Shown one piece after another: positions 1 through 8,826 of a stretch of DNA of 61,222 bases; the first letter of the stretch is position 1; each line of letters opens with the position of its first letter. Location: the NCBI RefSeq assembly GCF_001591165.1, contig NZ_BCUG01000039.1, positions 1-61,222 of the forward strand, in the 5' to 3' direction. The translations under genes were made by a program, and so were the position numbers. Origin of the DNA: Thauera butanivorans NBRC 103042 (GTDB taxonomy: Bacteria > Pseudomonadota > Gammaproteobacteria > Burkholderiales > Rhodocyclaceae). Under the pieces are notes generated by a model. It was given only the letters and a program-made list of their open reading frames with translations, was not told the origin of the DNA and ran no database searches.

Positions 1-503
1 CCATAGCTGAAGAATGGGGTAGAAAAGAATTCAATGGCTATTCGATTGACCAAAATGGAAATTTATCGATACAGCCCGATTTCGGAAGATGGGCGCGCGA
101 GGCCCACTCCTCATCGGACGCTACTGTTAACGCACGGATAACCATACATATGCCGACTGCCGAGAGGCCATATGCGTTTGAGACAGTTTGGCAAACATGT
201 CGTTTTACCCCAGCCAAGCCATTTGTCGATTACGCAAAGAAGATTGGATTGACAAACCTTGCGACCGCGATGTATGAATTTTTGTCTGAAAAGAAGTTTA
301 CCCCTGAAATAATAGTCATCTGCGATATAAAAGAAGACTATGAGCTATTCTGGAAAAAACTCTTCACCGAATTTACGTTGAAGTTTGAAATGACTCCAAA
401 TAGATGGCTGCTTGCTTATTCAATGAACCAGACAGGGGCGCTCTTTTTCTATTCGACACTGCCAGAACGGTTGCAATCTGACCCGAGACGAAGCTATGAG
501 TAA
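1..503 (+). CDS. Hypothetical protein, 5'-truncated by the window edge
   Basis: The frame that ends with TAA at 501-503 is open all the way back to base 3, so this is the C-terminal part (about 166 residues) of a gene beginning outside the window. An internal ATG at 150 could be mistaken for the start, but the coding-like frame continues upstream of it. No family is recognised. Visible traits are a mixed alpha/beta composition, aromatic-rich stretches (FVDYAKKIGL, YELFWKKLF) and no membrane segment or signal. The base composition is clearly less GC-rich than the tra genes next door, which fits cargo DNA of the mobile element. Function unknown. Confidence 0.5.
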   Translation, partial: IAEEWGRKEFNGYSIDQNGNLSIQPDFGRWAREAHSSSDATVNARITIHMPTAERPYAFETVWQTCRFTPAKPFVDYAKKIGLTNLATAMYEFLSEKKFTPEIIVICDIKEDYELFWKKLFTEFTLKFEMTPNRWLLAYSMNQTGALFFYSTLPERLQSDPRRSYE

Positions 504-563
504 CAATGGGAAAATTTTATCAAAAGTGATTCCCATCATTCATAACCTCAGTTGACGAAGTTC

Positions 564-587
564 CCTGCTTGCGCGAGCAGGCGCAAG
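564..587. repeat. Two overlapping, mutually exclusive hairpins
   Basis: CCTGCT/AGCAGG (564-569 with 576-581, loop TGCGCG) and CTTGCGC/GCGCAAG (568-574 with 581-587, loop GAGCAG) are both perfect but cannot form together. They lie in the 202 bp gap before the gene at 706. This could be an attenuator-like switch or a protein site; no T-run follows, so it is not a classical terminator. The rest of the gap shows nothing recognisable. Confidence 0.4.
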
Positions 588-705
588 CCCTCTGTTGGGC
601 GTATCCGCCGCATGACGACGACTTGAACCCGATCCGAGACGGGGCTACGATTGGGGCGTGCCTGCCTCCTCCCGGCAGCACGCCGCACACAAGAGGAACA
701 TCAAC

Positions 706-1188
706 ATGATCACAACCTTGGAAGCGAAGACCCGCGACCGGAGCACGCTGCTGCTGTGCGCCGGCGGTGGCGCGTTTGCGGTCGTGGCGACGGTGGCGCT
801 CGTGGGCGTCGTGTTTACCGGCAGTTCCCTGCTGGGCAGCGTGGGAGCCTTCACGGCAGTGGCCGCAATGGGCTGCCTGTTCGGTGCGTTTCTGCCGCCT
901 GGGCTGATGGAAGGTCTGGTGGAAAAGTATCGGTCGCGCGACAACTACCATGGTGATAACGACGATCCCATTCATTTGCATGATTGGGATGATTATTTCC
1001 ACAATCGTCAAATTAATCCGGTATATGCAGATATGCCCGGCAACGTGCATCACGATCCATTCGAGTCTTGGAATGACTGGAACACCCCACCGGGCCAATT
1101 CAGCCAATTCGACGACGACGATTTGCGTACAAATCCGGCGTACAGGGAGAACCCAATCAACATCTGGCATGATTCGTTCAAGAACTGA
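706..1188 (+). CDS. Small membrane protein with acidic, repeat-bearing tail
   Basis: About 160 residues. The ATG at 706 is preferred over the upstream in-frame start at 658 because AGAGGA precedes it at suitable spacing. Residues about 13-55 form two hydrophobic segments (LLLCAGGGAFAVVATVALVG and GSVGAFTAVAAMGCLFGAF), followed by a soluble tail very rich in Asp, His, Asn and Trp. The tail carries two related motifs, NPVYADMPGN...HDPFESW and NPAYRENPIN...HDSFKN, so it probably arose by internal duplication. The DNA of the tail is visibly AT-richer than the membrane part, suggesting a mosaic gene. It is convergent with traG, 29 bp away. No family recognised; membrane protein of the conjugative element, function unknown. 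Confidence 0.55.
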   Translation: MITTLEAKTRDRSTLLLCAGGGAFAVVATVALVGVVFTGSSLLGSVGAFTAVAAMGCLFGAFLPPGLMEGLVEKYRSRDNYHGDNDDPIHLHDWDDYFHNRQINPVYADMPGNVHHDPFESWNDWNTPPGQFSQFDDDDLRTNPAYRENPINIWHDSFKN

Positions 1189-1217
1189 CGCGCCGTTCGC
1201 GTAATTCCTACTCACGG

Positions 1218-4124
1218 TTACTGCTTCCGGATCCTGCCGCCATCCGTGCCGGCATTCTTCGATGCCTCTTCCTTGGCGCGCTCGGCAGCTTGTACTGCCG
1301 GATTCTCGCTGAGGGGATTGAACGTCGCCCCCGTCAGGCTGTGCGCGAACGAGCGCTCATCGATCCGATCTCTTAGTTCGAACTCCTCCTCCGTCCATTG
1401 CTTCTTGCCGGCCGCGACCTTGGCGTTGTAATCGTCGATGGCCTGCTGCCGGCTGGTCTCGTAGCCTGCCCGGAGCTTGGCGTCATCGGTCGGCGCCGGG
1501 CCGCCGATGCCTTCATCCGCCGCCGCACGCACCGTGCTCTGCGAACCCAATCCGAAGGCGGCTGCGCTGCCGTGACTGCCGCCCACGTCCGCCGACGCGG
1601 CTTTGGCACGCAATGCGCCCGCGTCGGCATTCGCATCGGATTCGAAGCCGACCGGGTGCCGGGTGATGTTGCCCGGCCCGAAGCCGTCGTAAAGCGACAG
1701 CGCAGGGCGCCCATCCTGGGTCATGCCGATGCCCACCTCGTGGAAGAATCCGCCCTTCACCAATCCTTCCCATTGCGCCTGTCCGGATGCCCCCAACAGA
1801 TCGGGGCGGTATTCCTTCATCCACTTGTGCGCTTCCGGCGTCCAGTCGATCTTGCCGCTGAACGCCGCGCTCTGCACGAGTTCAGCCGTCTGCCTGTACT
1901 CGTCGGCCTCGCGGAAGGAGGCGCTGGCACCCTGGCGGTAGGCCTGGGCGCTGCGCACCTCGGCCGAGATGCGCTCCGCCATCCCCTGATCGGTCTTGCT
2001 GAGATGCCGGAAGTCCTCGGAGTTGACGTAGTTCTCGGTGAGCTTGTCGAGGCTGCCGATGCCTTTCGAGCGAGCGGCGGTTTGGGCATCATTGATCGCG
2101 GCAGATATCTGTTCATCCGTCCGGGATTCCCCACGGGCCGCCAATTCGGCCCTGACCCCCGTCAGCGCTCCCCCCGGCGTCGACGCCGCCAAAGCTACAG
2201 ACAACGCCCTGCTCGCCGTCGAACTGTCGGCAATACCGAGGCTCCGCGCAAATGCGTCGCGCACCTCCATCGCCTTGCTGATCGAATGATCCAGTCCCAC
2301 GCCGTTGCTGTGCGTATAGCCGGCGTTGCCGGTTGTGCCAGTGCCTCGCGAGTCGGCATATTCGAGCATGTTCGAGAACGCGCCGGCAGTCGAACGCTCC
2401 GCCGCCCTGCTCTGCTCCAGTCCAGCGGCGTGCGACCTGCCCGAGGCCTCCGAGGCCCGGGAGGCGATTTCCGTCGAACTGCCCAGGCTGACCGCGCTTC
2501 TGCCGATGTTCTGCGTGTAGCGGAACTCGCCGTCGCGCACGTCCTGCGTCGCGGTGCCGCGCACGTCGCTGAAGGACTCCATGAATGCGCTCGAGCGGTT
2601 CGGCCCCAGGGCCTGGTGCTGGAACTGCACGTTGCCGGCGCTGACGTTGCCGATCGCCGTCTGGTTGGCGATCGGCCCGGTGGCCGAAGTGACAGCCTGC
2701 GACATGGTCATGGCCATGCCGGTGATCTTGTTGAGCCCGAAGACGACGGCGCCGGCGATCATCGGCACGGCCAGCACCATGTTGCCCATGGTGCTCATCG
2801 AGGAGATGGTCGCGTCGACGATCGGATTGGCGGTGGCGAGCGTCATGCCGGTGGCGCCGCTGGCCGGAAGGTAGGCCGCGGCTGCGGCCTTCTTGATCCA
2901 GGCCAGCGTGCCGAGATAGTTCACGATGGCGTAGATCGGTGGCCACAGCGCGATCCAGGCCAGCGCCAGGGCGTAGGACTTGAGCATCTGCACGGCCTGT
3001 ACCCCGCCGAAGACCAGCGCCAGCAGCAGCACGAACGGGAACAGGCCGTACAGCATGGCCTCGATGCCATTGCGGATCAGCGGCAACGCCTCGCTCATCA
3101 TCGACGCGCTGGCGATCGACTGCGAGTTGAGCTGCGTCGCAGCCTGCGCGCGCGCCAGGTGCATCAGCATCGCCGTCGGGTCGTTCTGCGCCTGGCTCGC
3201 CAGCTTCGACGCATCGCCCACCGCGTTGATCATCGCGTTCTGCAGCACGAGCGAAGCGGCACTGTCGGCGGCCGAGCCGATCATGGCGCGAGCGTAGGCC
3301 ACCGGCAGTTGATCCGTCACCCGGATCAGGGCTGCCGCATCGGGGAGACCTGCACCCCCTGTCAGTTGGAGCGCGGGATTCATTTCCAGCCCGAGGCGGC
3401 GCAACATCGAATTGACAGCCGACCCGATCCGCAGGTTGAGTGCCGCGTAGGCACTGGGGCAGTTAAGCGGCTCGACGATGTTGGTCGCCAGGTTGGTGAC
3501 ACCCGTGAAGCGTGCTGGGTTCGTGTCCGCGGCCAGCGACCAGATGTCGGTCGAGCTGCTGAAGACGCTGGCCGGGATAAAACCCTGGCTGATGTCGTAA
3601 AAGGTGCAGTTCCGGAAGTAGTTGGCCACGTCCGCCCGCGTGCGCGGATCGTCGAACACCATCTTGCGCGAACGCTCGACCATTCGCGCGCCGAACATCA
3701 GGCCGTTGTTGGTGAAGGTCATCTCCGCCGGCAGACCGGCCGGCCCGGGCAGGACGGTGAGCGCCGTCTCGAACAGATCGGTGAGCGTGCTGCCGATCGA
3801 GGACACGACGCCGGCCTGCGCGGCCAATCCGAGTGGCACATTGTCGATCAGGCCGGGCGGGCCGTAGCCGGTCTTGTCGACGACGTGCACCGTAGCCTTG
3901 GGCACGAAGAGCACCAGGTAGATCAGCACCACGGAAACCAGCCACTTCGGCCCGGCCATGCGTTCTGGCGCCAGCGCGAAGGCCAGGAAGGCTGCAAAGA
4001 AGCCCACGACGACCACCAGCGCGATCGCGCTCATGAAGGTGCCCGAATTCATGGCTGCGGCCAGGGCGTTGAAGAGCCCGGCCAGGGCGTCTACGTTGCC
4101 GTATGAGAAGATCTCGTAATTCAT
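1218..4124 (-). CDS. traG: Conjugal transfer mating-pair stabilisation protein TraG
   Basis: About 968 residues, the usual size of F-type TraG. The N-terminal third holds several membrane segments (about residues 20-80 and 330-480), matching the TraG_N domain of F-like systems, which works in pilus assembly and mating-pair stabilisation in the inner membrane. The C-terminal half is a long hydrophilic, Ala/Ser/Gln-rich periplasmic region. The start is MNYEIFSYGNVDAL at 4124; an upstream in-frame start at 4262 would overlap traH heavily and is not typical. It follows traH with 7 intervening bases and is the last gene of the tra operon. Not to be confused with the RP4-type TraG coupling protein: no Walker motifs are present. 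No surface-exclusion gene (traS/traT) follows. Confidence 0.92.
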   Translation of the reverse strand: MNYEIFSYGNVDALAGLFNALAAAMNSGTFMSAIALVVVVGFFAAFLAFALAPERMAGPKWLVSVVLIYLVLFVPKATVHVVDKTGYGPPGLIDNVPLGLAAQAGVVSSIGSTLTDLFETALTVLPGPAGLPAEMTFTNNGLMFGARMVERSRKMVFDDPRTRADVANYFRNCTFYDISQGFIPASVFSSSTDIWSLAADTNPARFTGVTNLATNIVEPLNCPSAYAALNLRIGSAVNSMLRRLGLEMNPALQLTGGAGLPDAAALIRVTDQLPVAYARAMIGSAADSAASLVLQNAMINAVGDASKLASQAQNDPTAMLMHLARAQAATQLNSQSIASASMMSEALPLIRNGIEAMLYGLFPFVLLLALVFGGVQAVQMLKSYALALAWIALWPPIYAIVNYLGTLAWIKKAAAAAYLPASGATGMTLATANPIVDATISSMSTMGNMVLAVPMIAGAVVFGLNKITGMAMTMSQAVTSATGPIANQTAIGNVSAGNVQFQHQALGPNRSSAFMESFSDVRGTATQDVRDGEFRYTQNIGRSAVSLGSSTEIASRASEASGRSHAAGLEQSRAAERSTAGAFSNMLEYADSRGTGTTGNAGYTHSNGVGLDHSISKAMEVRDAFARSLGIADSSTASRALSVALAASTPGGALTGVRAELAARGESRTDEQISAAINDAQTAARSKGIGSLDKLTENYVNSEDFRHLSKTDQGMAERISAEVRSAQAYRQGASASFREADEYRQTAELVQSAAFSGKIDWTPEAHKWMKEYRPDLLGASGQAQWEGLVKGGFFHEVGIGMTQDGRPALSLYDGFGPGNITRHPVGFESDANADAGALRAKAASADVGGSHGSAAAFGLGSQSTVRAAADEGIGGPAPTDDAKLRAGYETSRQQAIDDYNAKVAAGKKQWTEEEFELRDRIDERSFAHSLTGATFNPLSENPAVQAAERAKEEASKNAGTDGGRIRKQ

Positions 4125-4131
4125 GGCTGCC

Positions 4132-5568
4132 TCAGAACGTTCCGCCGGTGGCGTAGCCCAGCAGGTCGGCCACTTGCTGCGGCATGCTGGCGCGCAGCGC
4201 GCGATCGAGCCGGTCGATGTCATCGCTGATCTGAACCATCGACTGCTGGCGCTGCTCGGCAACGGAGCGATCGGCCTCGGCCGTGCTCAGCATCGCCACC
4301 GCATTGGCTCGATGCGCGTTCAACTGGGCAATCTGATGCTCGGTGAGCGGTGCGGTGAACTGCGCCGTGTCCATGCCCATGCGCGCGGCACGGGCCAGCA
4401 TCGAGTAGGCGAACTCGACCGCGACGTACTGTGCGTACTGCTCGATCTTCGAGCTGGCGATGGCCGGATTGTTGATCGCATTCGAGCTGGACAGCAGCCG
4501 ATAGACCGGCGCCGGCACCCTGTTCACGAAATTGATCTCCGCCGTACCGATTGTTCCGGAGCGGCTGGCGATCTTTTCCGAGAGGGAGTGCATGATGGTG
4601 CGCACCCGCTCGGTGAGCGAATCCATCACTTCCTCCGTCGAAGACACCGTGTCGCAGTCGGAGCCGCCGCAGCGCAGCAGCTTGACCCGCACCCGCCCGG
4701 CCGGCACCGCGCCCCCGGTCTCGACGTTGCCGTAGAGCACGTCGGACAGGCTGCGGATCGTCGGCGGCACCGGACGCGGTTCGGGTGAGCCGTCGACCGC
4801 GCGGCTGTAGATCGTCGTGCCGGTGATCGACATGATGAGTTCCTTCTCACCCTGATCCAGATGCTGCAGCTTCTTGAGCGCGGCCCACACCAGGTTGCCG
4901 GTGAAGGGCAGCGTGTCCTTCAGGGTGGGGTCGGCGCCGGCCGAGGCCAGCGTGGCGTTCACGTCGCCGGCGCTGCGGCAGCGGTCACGCGCGGCTTCGG
5001 CATCGAGGCCGAGCGCCCCCAGGGCGCCAGCGGCACGCTCGCAGGCCTTCGTGCTGTCGAAGCCGGCCTTGCCCATCACGGTGCCGGCGAGCGAGGTCGC
5101 GGCTTCGCACGAACTGATGTTCGAGCGGTTGATGACCGATTCGATCTCCTTGAAGTATTCGATCGTGCTGCCGAAGAGCGGCTCGACGCTCTTGATCATC
5201 ATCTGGAAGATCACCGACGGCAGCGCCGAGGTGATGTTTTTCAGCATGTTCTTCATCTCGTCGCTCGAGATGTGGCTGAAGCTGCCGCCGAAGAGATCGA
5301 TGCCGCCGCAGCCGGCCCGCAGGCTCGGTAGTGCGACGCTGGCCAGGTTGTAGGTCTTGGTCGGCGTGCGGATGAAGACGCTCCCGCCTGTGTAGGTGCT
5401 GAGCGTCTGGCCGTGGAAGGCCTGCGGTGCGGTGACGTTGCCGACGGCGCCCAGGTCGTCGAACATGCGCTGCGCGGCGCTGTTGAGTGCCTGGGCATGG
5501 GCGCCATTGACCGCGATGGCCAGGCTGACAGCCGCGGCGAGGCGGGAGATCGTGTTGCGGTTGTTCAT
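4132..5568 (-). CDS. traH: Conjugal transfer pilus assembly protein TraH
   Basis: 478 residues, the family's usual length. A signal peptide is visible (LAAAVSLAIAVNGAHA, cleavage near residue 25), followed by the conserved TraH features: a glycine/cysteine element (AGCGGIDLFGGSFSHIS), paired cysteines and a predicted coiled C-terminal part. TraH is a periplasmic or outer-membrane-associated protein that works with TraF and TraW in F-pilus extension and mating-pair formation. The ATG overlaps the traF stop by four bases, so the two are translationally coupled. Confidence 0.94.
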   Translation of the reverse strand: MNNRNTISRLAAAVSLAIAVNGAHAQALNSAAQRMFDDLGAVGNVTAPQAFHGQTLSTYTGGSVFIRTPTKTYNLASVALPSLRAGCGGIDLFGGSFSHISSDEMKNMLKNITSALPSVIFQMMIKSVEPLFGSTIEYFKEIESVINRSNISSCEAATSLAGTVMGKAGFDSTKACERAAGALGALGLDAEAARDRCRSAGDVNATLASAGADPTLKDTLPFTGNLVWAALKKLQHLDQGEKELIMSITGTTIYSRAVDGSPEPRPVPPTIRSLSDVLYGNVETGGAVPAGRVRVKLLRCGGSDCDTVSSTEEVMDSLTERVRTIMHSLSEKIASRSGTIGTAEINFVNRVPAPVYRLLSSSNAINNPAIASSKIEQYAQYVAVEFAYSMLARAARMGMDTAQFTAPLTEHQIAQLNAHRANAVAMLSTAEADRSVAEQRQQSMVQISDDIDRLDRALRASMPQQVADLLGYATGGTF

Positions 5569-6419
5569 GGACGACGGTCCTGAAGTGAGATGTGCCGTAC
5601 CGGCGTGGCTGCGCGAACCGCCGCAGGCTTCTGTTCATCGGCGATGGCGACGATGCGCTGGGCGAGATCGGCCTCGTTGAGCACACCGTAGCCGACGGGC
5701 ATGATCGTGCCGGCGCCGGGCTCGGCCAGGAACAGCGCTGGGACCGTGTCGACGCCGACGGCCGCGGCCATGCCGTTGTCGCGCGCCGGCGCCGGAAAGT
5801 CCGGCAGCCCGGCGCCATCGAGGCTCACCGGGAAGACCTGGATGCCCGAGGCCGTCGCGAAGGCGCGCAGCGTCGGCCCGAAGGCGTGGCAATACGGGCA
5901 GTCGCCCCGGAAGAAGAAGTAGAAGACGTGGGTGCTGGCCAGGCGCTCGAAGGTATCGGCACGCTTTTGCCGCGCCTGGCCCTCGTAGGCCGCCAGGCCG
6001 ATCGGGTTGACCGGACGCTCGAGCGTGAAGTCGAACTCCGGGCTGGACCAGATCGTGCGCTGCCACACGTCGGCGACGTCGCTGGAACGGCGCACGAAGC
6101 TCGTCTGCAGTGAAGCCATGGCCCGCACGTTCTCGTCCGACGGGTCGAAGAAGGCGCGGGCACGTGACGCCTGCACGCGCTTCTGGAAGGCCTCGAGGCG
6201 CGCGATCATGGCTTCGTCCGAGTTCGGATCGGCTTCGGCCGAGGCGGAAGGCTGGGGTGTCTCGGGGGGATCCAGCGTTTCCTCCGCCGGCGGCGGTTCG
6301 TACCAGAACCATCCGCGCTCGCGGTCCTGGAAGTAAGTGCCATTCGCCTGCGCCGCGCCGGCGGCGCCGAAGAGCGCCACGCAGAGCACGGTGGCCAGCG
6401 ACCAGGTACGCGATGTCAC
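5565..6419 (-). CDS. traF: Conjugal transfer pilus assembly protein TraF (thioredoxin fold)
   Basis: 284 residues with an N-terminal signal peptide ending near AAQANG and a C-terminal thioredoxin-like domain. The motif FFRGDCPYCHAFGP, at about residues 170-183, gives a complete CPYC redox centre. F-plasmid TraF lacks a full CXXC motif, whereas TrbB and the TraF of SXT/R27-like systems have one, so this protein may combine assembly and disulfide chemistry. It acts in the periplasm with TraH and TraW. It overlaps the genes on both sides by four bases. The proline/glutamate-rich stretch at residues 40-65 is likely a linker. Confidence 0.92.
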   Translation of the reverse strand: MTSRTWSLATVLCVALFGAAGAAQANGTYFQDRERGWFWYEPPPAEETLDPPETPQPSASAEADPNSDEAMIARLEAFQKRVQASRARAFFDPSDENVRAMASLQTSFVRRSSDVADVWQRTIWSSPEFDFTLERPVNPIGLAAYEGQARQKRADTFERLASTHVFYFFFRGDCPYCHAFGPTLRAFATASGIQVFPVSLDGAGLPDFPAPARDNGMAAAVGVDTVPALFLAEPGAGTIMPVGYGVLNEADLAQRIVAIADEQKPAAVRAATPVRHISLQDRRP

Positions 6420-6823
6420 AGGCGCCCTCCTCCCTCTGCCGGGACACGTCCGTTCTCGCAGAAGTCGATCTCATAGACCAGGCGCTGATCGGTGGGCGGG
6501 TTGTGGGTCGGCTCACCCGGCGCAGGCGTGTGGGTCTTCGGTTCGGCAACCTGCTCCTGCGTCGTCGTCACTTCCACGCGGGCGCAGCCTGCGGGCTGGA
6601 TCGGCCGGACGCGGCGCACCTTGATGACGATCGGTGCGTGCGCACCAAAGGTCTGCGCCATGAATTCCTTTGCCCGGCCGCCCAGGATGCCCTCGGCGTC
6701 GCCGAGGCGGACCGCCTCGATGAGCAGCGGCTGCAGGTTTTCCACGGTGCGCATCTGTGCGTGCGCCGCGAACGGCGTGGCCAGGACAAGCGGTAGCGCC
6801 AGGGCCAGGACGTGGGGTCTCAT
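6416..6823 (-). CDS. Unknown exported protein between traN and traF
   Basis: About 135 residues starting at MRPHVLALAL (6823), which overlaps the traN stop as ATGA; an upstream start at 6850 is less likely. A clear signal peptide (cleavage after AAHA, about residue 22) indicates periplasmic location. The mature part has two cysteines, one in PAGCARVEV and one in IDFCENGRV, perhaps disulfide-linked, and a Pro/Thr-rich linker between them. F has no obvious equivalent at this place, so it is a lineage-specific tra component. Four-base overlaps on both sides show co-expression with the mating-pair genes. No known family recognised. Confidence 0.75.
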   Translation of the reverse strand: MRPHVLALALPLVLATPFAAHAQMRTVENLQPLLIEAVRLGDAEGILGGRAKEFMAQTFGAHAPIVIKVRRVRPIQPAGCARVEVTTTQEQVAEPKTHTPAPGEPTHNPPTDQRLVYEIDFCENGRVPAEGGGRL

Positions 6824-8826
6824 TCGCAAGCTCCTCCTGCAAGGGCGCACGCTCCGATCCGGCCCGGTGCAATGGCGGGCATTTCGAGCGCAGCGGCGCG
6901 GATTTCATCCATGAATTCGGACAGGTCCATGCGGCTCAGATCGAGCGCCTGGAGCTGGGCGACGGTGAAGCCGCCGCAGCCGCCACCATGGATACCGAGT
7001 TGGGCGCGCCCCTGCCGATTGATGATCTTGGCCAGGCGGCTGTTGAAGCAGCAGTAAGAGTAGGTCCGCTCGATGCAGGTACGCACGACCTTCAGGCGCT
7101 TGGAGCAGCGGCTGCCGTTGTCGACGCACAGGTCCGAGTCGCGCTTCATCGCGAGGACCTGTTCGTTCTCCGAGCAGGACAGGAGGCCGGACATCTGGAT
7201 CGCCATCATCGCGATCGTCCACGGACCGGGAATCAGCGAAGTGGCGAACTGCGAGACGGTCAGATTGCCGGTCAGCAGGCCGGCGAGCGTGCTGGAGGTA
7301 CCGGAACCGAAGAGCGACGAGAATCCGCTGATGACCCAGTTCGGCGCGTCGGAGACGAAGAGCGCGTCGAACATGTAAGTCGAGGCCAGGGCGTTGCCGA
7401 CCGTCCCCGCCACCCCCATGATCGCCGACAGGTTGTTGAACATCTGCGGATCGATGCCACTGCGGCTGCAGCAGTTGATCAGGCCGAAGAGCTTCTTCTT
7501 GCAGCTGTTGTTCACGCCGTTGAAAACCGTCAGCGAGCCTTGATCAATGTAGCGTCCGGCCTGGCGCCCGGCTTCCATGTAGGTCACCACGGTGAGGAGA
7601 TCCGGATCTGGCGGGGACGAGGCATCCCAAACGTTTCCGTCGCGATCCGAGAAGGTCTGCGCCCCGCAGTTCAGCCGCGTCTCGGTGCGCCGCGTGTCCC
7701 GGTGGGTGCAGTCGAACTCCAGGCGCTCGGCCGTGCAGAATCCATCCTTTTCATCCTGATCGATACACGTCGCTGCAGCCGCAGGGCTGCAGCTGCCGAA
7801 GCGAGGCTGGTCGCAGTCGGACACGCCGGTCGAGCTGACGCAGTCGAAGGTATTGGTGTAGGCCCAGCACTCGCGGGTGATCGGGTACCCGTTGATGAGC
7901 CGCGTGGCCGGATACGGATCGGTGCATACGGAAGTGCTGCGAACGCATTTGTCGACGCGGCCGGTCGCCATGAACGGCAGCTCGTCCGGCGTTTCCTCGC
8001 CGTCCGGCAACAAGGTGCCGGGCGGGGCGCGGCTCTCATAGTCGGCGCAGGCGTTGACCCAGGCCTCGAGGACGTGGGGCGTGGCAGCGAAGTACAGATG
8101 CTCCGGAACCATCGCCGCCGGGCTGGTTTCGCCCGTTTCATTGTCGAAGCACTGCGTCTGGTCGGGGCTGATCGTCTGGTTCTCGCCGCAAGTCGCAACA
8201 TGGCGCGCGATGCGGTAGCAGTAGTTGGTGCCCCGCTCGAACCGGTCGCCCCAGTGGTCCAGGTAGGGGCCCATGCTGCCGGCCGGACACTGCCAGGTCA
8301 CACGCACGTCACGGGTCTTGGTGCAGCTGTTCTCGAGGTCTCGCCGGTAGTACCGGTGGCAAAACTGGATGTCCCGGGTGACGATGCCGGTCTCGGTCGT
8401 TTCCCCCACACAATCGGAATACACGGCCTCGAGGCCGTCCAGCGTCACCTCCCGCGAAGCGGCGATCGCCTCGACCACAGCGGGATCGGACCGCATGCCG
8501 GGTGTGCTGTCAGCGCGAGCAGTGGCGTCGGCATGTGCATTCGCCAGGGCTTCGCAGCCCGGGGTGCCGGGCGCCGCACCGCACTGTGCGAGCCGTGCAT
8601 TGCCGGCGGCGGACAGGTTTCCTTCCTCCAGGGCAGCTTCGGGGGGCGTCTCCGTGTACCCTGGCGTCATCGACTCGACCAGGTCGCGGGCCGCCGGCGT
8701 CGTCCCCGCGATCGCATCCCGGGCGGCTTGCCCAGCTTCGCGGGCCTCGGCCGCAGGATCGGCCTGTGCGACGACCGGCAGGCCTGCGGTGAGCGCGAAT
8801 GCGAGAAGGATCGACCGCAGCATCAT
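6820..8826 (-). CDS. traN: Conjugal transfer mating-pair stabilisation protein TraN
   Basis: 668 residues with a signal peptide (LLAFALTAGLPVVAQA, cleavage near residue 22) and dozens of cysteines across the mature protein, the hallmark of TraN, an outer-membrane adhesin that grips a recipient receptor. Several paired-cysteine modules (for example GLINCCSRSG and YSYCCFNSRL) are of the type conserved near the C-terminus of TraN. An internal hydrophobic stretch lies around residues 440-520. It depends on periplasmic disulfide formation, in line with DsbC and a CPYC-bearing TraF in the same operon. It overlaps trbC and the downstream unknown gene by four bases. Confidence 0.93.
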   Translation of the reverse strand: MMLRSILLAFALTAGLPVVAQADPAAEAREAGQAARDAIAGTTPAARDLVESMTPGYTETPPEAALEEGNLSAAGNARLAQCGAAPGTPGCEALANAHADATARADSTPGMRSDPAVVEAIAASREVTLDGLEAVYSDCVGETTETGIVTRDIQFCHRYYRRDLENSCTKTRDVRVTWQCPAGSMGPYLDHWGDRFERGTNYCYRIARHVATCGENQTISPDQTQCFDNETGETSPAAMVPEHLYFAATPHVLEAWVNACADYESRAPPGTLLPDGEETPDELPFMATGRVDKCVRSTSVCTDPYPATRLINGYPITRECWAYTNTFDCVSSTGVSDCDQPRFGSCSPAAAATCIDQDEKDGFCTAERLEFDCTHRDTRRTETRLNCGAQTFSDRDGNVWDASSPPDPDLLTVVTYMEAGRQAGRYIDQGSLTVFNGVNNSCKKKLFGLINCCSRSGIDPQMFNNLSAIMGVAGTVGNALASTYMFDALFVSDAPNWVISGFSSLFGSGTSSTLAGLLTGNLTVSQFATSLIPGPWTIAMMAIQMSGLLSCSENEQVLAMKRDSDLCVDNGSRCSKRLKVVRTCIERTYSYCCFNSRLAKIINRQGRAQLGIHGGGCGGFTVAQLQALDLSRMDLSEFMDEIRAAALEMPAIAPGRIGACALAGGACE

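Noticed and set aside
1398-4106. 902-codon open frame on the plus strand, antisense to traG
   Set aside because: It is Arg/Gly/Ala-rich low-complexity sequence with no recognisable domain, as expected of the opposite strand of a GC-rich gene; traG itself is well supported.
4124-4262. Longer N-terminus for traG
   Set aside because: Adds Ser/Arg-rich residues antisense-like to traH coding sequence, with a large overlap; the ATG at 4124 gives the normal TraG start.
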